This document shows, piece after piece, positions 56,680 to 64,000 of a stretch of DNA of 64,000 nt (its first letter is position 1; every line of letters starts with the position of its first letter). Made by a program: the position numbers and the translations under genes. This DNA is from Cenococcum geophilum 1.58. Taxonomy: Eukaryota > Ascomycota > Dothideomycetes > Gloniales > Gloniaceae. The stretch lies in contig KV748199.1 of NCBI GenBank assembly GCA_001692895.1, forward strand, positions 1,364,001-1,428,000. Direction: 5' to 3'. The notes beneath the pieces were generated by a model. The model worked only from the letters and a program-made list of their open reading frames with translations. It made no database searches and was not told the origin of the DNA.

Positions 56680-58600
56680 CTTTTATTTATTACCTTCCTT
56701 AATTCTAATCTAATGGTACGCCTATCTTAGATCTATCTTCGTAAAAATTTACGCATTACCTATTCTATCTTAGATTTCGCTAATTAAGGGTAAAGAATAC
56801 CTATCCTTTTAAGTAATGCTATTTAACTATCTGTAGTTAATGTATAGTCTAAGTTTTCCGTTCTTCTTTAGTACGAATAATACTAGATATCCTACTAATA
56901 ACTATAATAGTCTAGTGTATCCCTTTTATAAGTTTTCTTAGACAAACTCCTTAAGTGCTCTTAACTCCTTTTAAGTAAGCTTATAGGTTAGAAAGAACCT
57001 TAAACTTATTCCTAGTTCTAGTTCTATTTTATAATTCTATACTATATAATTTACCAGCTTTTTACTTTCTAGGCTTTATAGTTTTTTACCATACTTATAG
57101 TATCTTTTTAGTATATAACTTAAGCCTCGCTTAGTCTCTTTATATATTACTCTAACTTAATACTATACTAACTTAGTCTGCTATTATATCTTGCGGCGTT
57201 AAGTATCCCTAATATTAACTTAACCTATAATCTAATTAATCTTTAGATTATATTCCTGTAATTAAGGTATACCTAATACTACTTTATCCTGTCCCAATAG
57301 TAGGATATTAAAAGACATCTTAATTCGTCTCCCTTTAATGGTTATTTAAATAGGTCCTATTTTAAGATTAATAATCCCTCCTCTGTAAGTTATTAAATCT
57401 CCTAAAATTATAACTAATAGGTAAGGTTGCTCTTTCTGCCTATAAGGTAATCCTATTTATTTTACTACTACTAGTAAAATATAGTTTCTTATTACTCCAC
57501 TATCTATTAATACCTTAAACTGTTAATCTTACCAATTAACTTATAAATTTAGGTATTGTCCTTAAATTCCTTTAAGGGTCTAAGGCTTTACTACTAGCTC
57601 TCTTTAGTCCCGTAGGCCTCTACTTTTCCTAACTATTAGCTACTTAATCCTATTATACTTAGCTTACTCTTCGGCTAATACCTAGTTCGCTTTTTATTCT
57701 CTAGGCATTCCTACTACTATTATCTATCTAAGCATTCTTCCGTAAGAAATCTTTTTAGTTAAAGTATTAAGTCTCCTAACTCCTAAACTTTTACTAAATG
57801 CTATCCATATATATACCTAGCATTTCTATACTATTGCTTATCTGGCGCCTAATATATCCTTATAGGGTACCTCTAATTCTTTTTTTTATAGATTTTTATG
57901 TATATTATATATATCGTCTATATATACAATTTAAAATAGCTACTAGGTACTTTAGGTTAACTCTTAACTTATCTTTATCTTTAAGTTTAAACCTTTATTA
58001 TATTAATCTAAACGTTATAACTTTATTTATAGGTACTAAGATTTACCTCTTACTTCTCTAGTTCTCTAATTATTCCTCTAGATCTTTTAACGTTATAATT
58101 AATGCTCCCTTAATATAACTTATTGCTTTCTCTATAATAAGATAGTCTTAAATAACTTACTTATCTAACCATATATAAAAGTCTTCCTACTTATTATTAT
58201 ATTGCTACCTATACTACTTTTAGTATAGCTGCTAGAGTATATACGGCTTATCTATAAGGAAGTATCTTCTTATTACTACGTTATAACAGCCTTTTATATA
58301 TTATTCTTTAAACCTAGTTAGAATCCCTAGATCCTCTTCATGTTTTAGTTTAATAAGCCACTTAGCTCTTAGCGTGCCTACTCTAGGCCTATTAGTAATT
58401 CTTTATATAAGTACTCTGTTCCTTATATAACCTAGTATACTAGATTTTTAGTCTAGTTTCTGTTCTTACTATATAAGGATTCTCTATCTAAATTCCTCTA
58501 TAGTTTCTTTTATTTTTTGCCTTATAAGTAAATCCTTAAAGTCTTTTTACTTCTTAATCTTTATATTAATTTTCTTAGTAGTCCTTATTTATATATTAAA
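56680..58600 (-). pseudogene. Gypsy G4 reverse transcriptase, protease and connector
   Basis: Minus strand, continuing the RT broken by copia B: IRIKEG, IKIDLR.AYYQ and RLYI region (56.7-57.0 kb). Retropepsin has LIDSGVIRNYI near 57490-57530 (DSG kept, Ala-Thr changed). The connector domain with GRIRN/ALIQRI-type motifs lies at about 57.8-58.5 kb. Stops at Gln/Trp codons throughout. Confidence 0.82.
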
Positions 58601-60417
58601 ATCTTAGTCCTATAGAACTCTTAATCCCAAGCTTACTTCTTTCTTAAGCTTAGCTTTAGCCTTAGTCTAACTAGGCTTTCATAGTGTCCTTATCTTATCT
58701 TAAGAATCTTAAATCTTACTTATCTCGTCTTAAGAATCTTATGCCTTTGGGAAACTTTGTCCTAAGCTTATTTATATATTACTAAACTTAGCCGTTACTC
58801 TACTCTATTAGTTGTTGTCTATTATAGGTCCTTAAGCTTATCTTAGAAATCTTAGAAATCTTAAGTATCTTTTATCTCGTCTTAAGAATCTTAAGCCTTT
58901 AGCCTTTTATCTTTATTAAGTGCTAAAGCGGTTTACTGTCCTACTTCTCTTATATCTTATAAAGTAATAAACATTATATCTAGTAGGGTCTTAATCCCTA
59001 CTAATATTCCCTATTCTATAGTAGAATTATCCTCTACCTCTATTATAATATCTCTAAGGTCTATATACTTCTAGTAAGCTGCCTTTATTACCTTATTATT
59101 ACTAAATATTTCGCCTATATTAAATTTATCGTCCTTAATATCTAATCTGCGAGATGGTTTGTTAGTTCCTCTAAACTTTAATAATTTTAGCTCCTATAGC
59201 CAATAGCTTGCCCCGTACTTAGCGTCTTTATAAATTTGGTATATATTATTATAGCAAAACGTAAAACTCTTAATTAAATATTCCTTTGTTCCTTGTAGTA
59301 TACTATTATCCCTTTATATATATATATCGTCTACTAGTCTTATTCCCTTTACTATATAGTAACCCTAACTACTTTTATAGTCTCTAATAAAATAACTCTA
59401 TTTTCCATAATTTATATAAGCTCCTTCTTTAAACTATTTTTCTTACTATAGAGTCCGCCTAAATGTCTTCTGCTACTAAGATCCCTAGTTTAGCCTCTGC
59501 TTCTTAGTCCTATAATTACTTAATTCTTAACCTCTAGGTTTCTATAGTCTCTTATTCCACTTCTTAAATTCCTTAGTACCGCTTAGGTCTATTAGTTCTA
59601 CACTATACTATAGTTTCTAATTTTAACTTTATTGTTATATACCTTACGCCTTATACGACTATAAAACTCTATCCTAACCCTTTTTAGTCTGTTCTTATTA
59701 GTAGATCCTATTATCGATCTTAATCGCTTAATTAATTATATTCTGTAAGATTTCCGTATCTTCTATTAGAATAATCGCGTCCTAAACTTTTGCTTTAAGT
59801 CCCTATTTATACTATACCATAAGCGCCTTATTATTCTACTTAACCTATATAGCTAGTATTTAAAACTATATTATATACTTAATTGCTAAGGTTTATTATA
59901 CTAGGTTTTAAAGCTTTCTCTTTACTATAGTAGTTGCTTCTAGGTCTCTAAACATCTATATAAGTTATTCCGTAAATCCTCCCTAACTTAAAAATATAAA
60001 CTTAACTTCTACATTCGTAGTTATACTTCTATTTTCCTATATCTCCGTAAAGTAAGGTTTAAACTACTTAAGTACCCTTCCCGTTAAAAATAATCCTACG
60101 TAGACTACTTAGTCCATTAGTATAGTAAGCTTTACTCCTTTCTATACTATCTTAAAACACATTTATACCAAAAATCCTTTAAGCTTTAACTTCTTTCCTA
60201 AAAATTGCTTAACTAATAGTAATTTAACCTTAGCTGCTCCAATGCTATTAATTTGTTCTTTAAGTATTTAATTATTATCTATTGATTAATTAACTATTTT
60301 CTGTAACTAATCTACTGTGACTATCTATAAGTCTATATCCTATATGCTAGTGTCTCTACTTATTCCTAAAGTGGTTGCTACTATTAATGGCGTTATAACT
60401 AGTGCTTTTAGTAGCAT
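58601..60417 (-). pseudogene. Gypsy G4 gag
   Basis: Starts at ATG 60417 (MLLKALVITPLMVATTLGI), aligned with MPLKAAT of G2 and G3. It runs through the helical region and the zinc-knuckle remnant INYGK-stop-GYY (about 59385-59430), with an extra stretch near 59365-59395 compared with G3, to the repeats at 58680-58890. Closed by many stops. Confidence 0.8.
58680..58890 (-). repeat. Tandem cttaagaatctta-type repeats in gypsy gag tail (G4)
   Basis: Five to six copies of tcgtcttaagaatctta or degraded forms in 210 bp, homologous to the G3 array at 36235-36445. In the coding sense they encode Lys/Asp/Ser/Gln repeats. Confidence 0.6.
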
Positions 60418-60463
60418 ATTATTTAACTTTATTAATACTATAACCTTAGTAGTAAATATATAA

Positions 60464-62906
60464 CAAATTCCCCCAACCGGCTCCAGCAGACCTCAGTGAT
60501 ATCACGGGCAAAACACCGGTGACTCGCCTGCGGGTCGACAGCGACATAACAACAGAGGAAATGGCTAGAACCATTAGCCACCTTTTAAACAATACAGCAC
60601 CAGGACCAGATGAGATTCTAAATAAGGCCCTAAAAACCTATGGGCCACTTATAGCACCTTAGCTTACAGATGTAGCTAAAGCATGCTTTGCTATAGGCTA
60701 CTACCCACGACTTAGAAGATCTATAATAACGGTTATCCTATAAAAAGAAGGTAAAGCAGATTACTTAATCCCAGGAAGCTACCGCCCTATTGCCTTAGAA
60801 AACACCCTTAGCAAGATCTTAGAAAGGGTAATAGCGGAACGTATAGCAGACACGGCAGAGGAACATGCCCTACTACTATAAAGCTAAATAGGGGCAAGAA
60901 AGAACCGCTTAACACTATTAGCACTTACGCTACTTACTACCACTATTAAATCTATATAGGCGATGCAAAAGGACTTTATAGTATCAATACTTAGCCTAGA
61001 TATTAGTGGTGCCTACAACAATATACCCCACGAGCGTCTCCTATATATCCTTAGGGCAAAGGGCTTCCTAAAATAGATTATATAATTTATCCAAGGGTTT
61101 ATAGGCCAGAAAGAAACATTACTAGTCTTTAGCAGATACCAGAGCCCCCCTATTACAGTTGCAACAGGAATACCACAAGGATTACCCCTCTCGCCTATAC
61201 TCTTCCTTTTCTTTATAAGCAACCTACTTAACTCCTTTAAGGAAGGGGCGACCTAGGGGATAGGCTTTATTAATAATATAAACCTAATTATATACAGGCT
61301 AACAGCCGTAGAGAATTACAGAACACTAGAGAAAGCCTATAATACTTATATAAAATAGGCAAAACGTTATAGAGTCTAATTCTCACCAGAGAAATACCAG
61401 CTAATCTATTTTATAAGAAAACGCAACNAATCTNNAGATCTCTAGCATATAATTNNNATCTAAGGCTTTAGGGGTTAACTAGTTTAGGGCCTAAGGGTAT
61501 TAGGAGTATAGGTAGATAGTAAGCTCTAGCAGAGCACATATATGGCGTAAGCGGCCCATAAAGGCCAAGCACAGTTTATCGCTTTATTTAGGATTGTTAA
61601 TTCTATATAGGGTCCATGCTTCTAAAGGTCACGCCTACTATATATAGTAGTCGTCCAGCTAACCATAATATATAGATCCAGTATTTGGGCCATTAAAGAA
61701 ACTAAGAAGGGCCCCCTTAAATTACTCCTTAAACCACTTCAAAAGGTCTAAACAGCCTGCCTTTAGAGTATTATAGGCGGGTACAAGCGAACGGCCATAG
61801 CACTACTTAAGAAGGAATCTAATATTCCCCCCCTATAGTTATATATTAAAGCCGCTGTAATATAAAGAATATAAAATAAACGTAACTCTAATATTATAAA
61901 GTATATTAAGACACGCCTAAGTAAACTATAGAGGGACCCTAGGGTGCCCTATAGGAGAATAAACTAATAACCCTAAAGTAGGGAAGAGATATTAGAGAAA
62001 CAGGTAAAAAAAGTAAAAGAAAAATAGTGCTGCTTTAGGGCCTAGGCCCATATAGAGGAGAAAGGGAGACGTATAAGAGGTTAACAAAGACAACAGTAAG
62101 ATAGAGAAAGGAGCTAAAGTAGAATATATAAGAACGCTAGGAAACCATCTACTGTAATATAATACTAGTTAGACCAACGCTAAAGAGGTAAATAGAAGTT
62201 AAAGGTATAAAGGCTAACTTAGGTAAGATAAACCTAAGCTATAGTATAGTTAACGCTATAGGGGGTAAATACCTAAGGGCTCTAAGAAGGCCTAATAAAG
62301 GTAGAAAATATAATAGCAACACTCTTAAGAATAGGAATAATAGGACTAAAAGATTAGCTTTACTAGGTGGGTATCCTAGTAGGTAGCCTAAGATATAAAT
62401 ATAGCTGGCTAAGATAGACACCAAAACACGTAATACTGCTATGCCCCCTACGCGCTAATTAAGAAATAATGCTCTTAGTAGCTAGTATAGAGAACTATAA
62501 TACACTACTCTTAATATAAAAAGGCCTTAAGGCGGTTACCCAGTGGCTTATTAGTTAAAATGTACTAAATTAATTCTGGGTTATAAGGGAAATAATAATA
62601 GAAGGCAAGGGGGCAAGCAGTAGGTGCCCCCTAGTAACTCTACAGTAGTAGAGTAATAGTTTGTAATACTAGCGCGTCCGTAGGCTTATTACGGCAGCAG
62701 TAGTTCCTAAGAAGGTTAAACAGTAAGGTAGTAGAGCACCATAGGCAACTTATAGGCGCTAAGTAGGCGAGTCCTAAAAGGCGGGAAGATGGATCACGGG
62801 GTTTTCTCATTTTTCTTAAATAGAGTTTTCTCCCCACATGTAAATAAGGAGTAGTCCGCATGGGCCTAATAGGGATCTAAATCGGACGTTAAGCAATAAA
62901 TTATTA
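60464..62906 (+). mobile_element. LINE L3, 5'-truncated Tad1-like
   Basis: Plus strand, 2.44 kb, flanked by the 11-bp TSD TAAATATATAA (60453-60463, 62907-62917). It sits five bases into the 5' LTR of G4. It begins just before the RT domain and ends in the conserved 3' terminus (gttaagcaataaattattata). Same family as L1, L2 and L4. The left part is unusually GC-rich and little RIPed, while the right part is more affected. Confidence 0.9.
60520..62560 (+). pseudogene. L3 ORF2 fragment: reverse transcriptase and C-terminal region
   Basis: Plus strand: TTEEMARTISHLLNNTAPGP (about 60550-60610), ACFAIGYYPRLRRSIITVIL, GSYRPIALENTLSKILERVI (about 60776-60835), GARKNRLTLLALTLLTTT, VSILSLDISGAYNNIPHERL (about 60980-61040), VATGIPQGLPLSPILFLFF (about 61155-61215) and WGIGFINNINLIIYRL (about 61255-61305), where the FVDD active site reads INN. 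The C-terminal region follows to about 62560 with KPLQKV-TACL (about 61735). N bases at 61428-61455. RT would drive target-primed reverse transcription. No endonuclease remains. Confidence 0.87.
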
Positions 62907-62917
62907 TAAATATATAA

Positions 62918-63319
62918 TAAAGCCTTATAGCAGGAACTACGGTAGACTTATTAATAGGCCGGGTATATAGGTAAATAAGAAGTTAACAATATAATAATAA
63001 CTAGTAGAGTAGTTGCCTAACAGATTAACTCTAATTATATTCTAAGATTTACTATAAAGAAGAGAAACTATCTATAGAGACTATGTGTCCTTAAATATAT
63101 AACTCCTCCCTATAGTAAAGGTTTAGTACATTAGTACGTCGCATACATCCCCACGTTCCTACGTTCCCACGTTCCGAACTTATAACGTAACGTATTATAT
63201 GACTTGGTTACCCCTTATCCTAGGGCTTAACTAGTTCTAGCGCGTCTCGCGCTTTCACTACTAACCTGTTCATGTCTCTTTCTAGTAGTCGTACTACTGC
63301 CGATATAAGGTCCATAACA
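62918..63319 (-). repeat. Gypsy G4 5' LTR (divergent)
   Basis: Follows the G3 LTR from GCCTTATAGCAGGAACTACGG through agttgcctaacagattaactctaattatattctaaga (described by position, 63012-63050). It then departs: 63120-63310 carries a GC-richer segment with cctacgttcccacgttcc, absent from G3. It ends TCCATAACA at 63319. The first five bases lie before L3 (60459-60463). About 407 bp in total, against 425 bp in G3. Confidence 0.75.
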
Positions 63320-63344
63320 CTATATAATTTAATTAATTAACTTA

Positions 63345-63590
63345 AAAGTATATAATACTAACGCGTTCGTAGGCTTATTACGGCAGCAGTAGTTCCTAAA
63401 AAGATTAAAACGTAAGGTAGTAGAGCACTATAGGTAACTCGTAAACAACTTATAGGCGAGCCCTAAAAGGCGGAGGGATGGATTATAGGGTTTTCTTAAA
63501 TAGAGTTTCCCCCCTATATATATATAAGGAGTAGCCTATATTGGCCTAATAGAGATCTAAATTAGATATTAAGTAATAAATAAATATTTA
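63345..63590 (+). mobile_element. LINE L4, short 3'-end fragment
   Basis: About 240 bp homologous to the 3' end of L1-L3 (cgtaggcttattacggcagcag at 63370-63391, then aaaggcggagggatgg), ending attaagtaataaataaat. It is strongly 5'-truncated and RIPed. No TSD was settled. Confidence 0.8.
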
Positions 63591-63860
63591 TATCTAAAAT
63601 ATTAATAAGCTTTTATAAACAATTAAATAATATATTATTTAGAAGTATAAGATAAGATAAGATATTTAATTACGCTGTTATAGCTCCTATTAGGGTCTAA
63701 ATAGTAAGCCTATATAGGTATATATATAAGAGGGAAACTGTATAACTATCTAAAGCTAGATAAAACCTCTATTAAAAAGTATAATAAGGTAAATTTAATA
63801 CTTAAAATTTATATTTATTAGCTAGGTAGTTATATATTTTTAATTAAACGCTATTATACT
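63591..63860. other. AT-rich DNA, nothing recognised
   Basis: About 270 bp of AT-rich sequence with (ataag)n near 63650 and ta-rich strings. No motif, repeat family or frame of note. Confidence 0.5.
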
Positions 63861-64000
63861 ATATAGAGGCTCTGTATATAAAAGCCCTACAATCGCGAAG
63901 CCCTACGTACGGAGACTAAGCTCTACATACGGAGGCTCTGTGGGAAGCTCTACGGAGGCTCTGCACGAAGCTCTGCACGAAGCTCTGCGGAGGCTCCGCA
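63861..64000. repeat. Start of a minisatellite related to the 12-mer array
   Basis: Units ggaggctctg and cacgaagctctg appear from about 63865, becoming regular at 63965-63992 (cacgaagctctg twice). This is the reverse complement of cagagcttcgtg, the unit of the array at 17690-18460. It is cut by the window end. Confidence 0.75.

Larger units (their letters stand above)
41313..63319 (-). mobile_element. Gypsy G4 (minus strand), invaded by copia B and LINE L3
   Basis: Pieces 41313-44316, 56675-60463 and 62918-63319 form one gypsy copy: antisense-ORF remnant, integrase, RNase H, RT | RT, protease, connector, gag | 5' LTR. Joining across copia B (TSD GCTGC) and across L3 (TSD TAAATATATAA) restores the order seen in G3. 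The 3' LTR is missing, cut at the foldback element. Heavy RIP. Confidence 0.87.

Noticed and set aside
62239-62424. Leu-rich frame antisense to L3, with matching frames at 12605-12811 and 37388-37570
   Set aside because: Antisense to LINE ORF2 in all copies; the recurrence only reflects the shared sequence and RIP removal of stops on that strand.
1-64000. Host protein genes, tRNAs, rRNAs, telomere repeats
   Set aside because: None was recognised on reading both strands; all long coding similarities are transposon proteins. A tRNA or domain search could still reveal short or decayed genes.

Overview
The window looks like a piece of an AT-rich, transposon-packed isochore from a filamentous ascomycete (Pezizomycotina). 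I found no host gene, tRNA or rRNA. Almost all of it is made of Ty3/gypsy and Ty1/copia LTR retrotransposons, LINEs of Tad1 type, one pogo/Fot1-type DNA transposon, and short non-autonomous or solo-LTR remnants. Most copies carry the hallmark of repeat-induced point mutation (RIP): TpA is very common, CpA/TpG is scarce, and former Gln and Trp codons (CAA, CAG, TGG) have become stop codons. Reading frames are therefore visible only if stops are read through.

Layout. 1-2760: triplet-rich low-complexity DNA with a solo LTR (546-794) and a solo LTR nested inside another solo LTR (1935-2363 holding 2020-2195). 2761-2863: hairpin MITE. 2864-12118: gypsy copy G1 (minus) split by full-length copia A (4797-10999), which itself carries a TA-flanked MITE (8945-9199). 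12119-15106: 5'-truncated LINE L1 (minus). 15107-41028: gypsy copy G2 (plus), invaded by a TIR-bounded satellite carrier (16704-18812), two solo LTRs in opposite orientation (19955-20214, 21500-21757) and pogo element P1 (21999-40585). P1 is split by gypsy G3 (23512-39611, minus), and G3 is split by a nearly complete LINE T (26353-33325, minus) and a truncated LINE L2 (36881-38065, plus). 41029-41312: foldback element at the junction of two truncated gypsies. 41313-63319: gypsy G4 (minus), split by copia B (44317-56674, minus), which is split by copia C (50104-56235, plus); LINE L3 (60464-62906) sits in the first bases of the G4 5' LTR. 63345-64000: a LINE 3' fragment, AT-rich filler, and the start of a minisatellite related to the one at 17.7-18.5 kb.

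Most insertions are proven by matching target-site duplications and equal-length LTR pairs, so a relative chronology can be read: G2, then P1, then G3, then LINE T and L2; G1, then copia A; G4, then copia B, then copia C. LINE T, P1 and the short solo LTRs are much less mutated than their hosts. Catalytic Asp pairs of reverse transcriptases have repeatedly become Asn-Asn, because a T before the GAT codon makes the site a RIP target.

The least expected items are an opposite-strand Cys-rich/coiled ORF between the integrase end and the 3' LTR of the gypsy family, a TIR-bounded element carrying four unrelated tandem arrays, and a foldback element whose arms share their plan with the copia C LTR.
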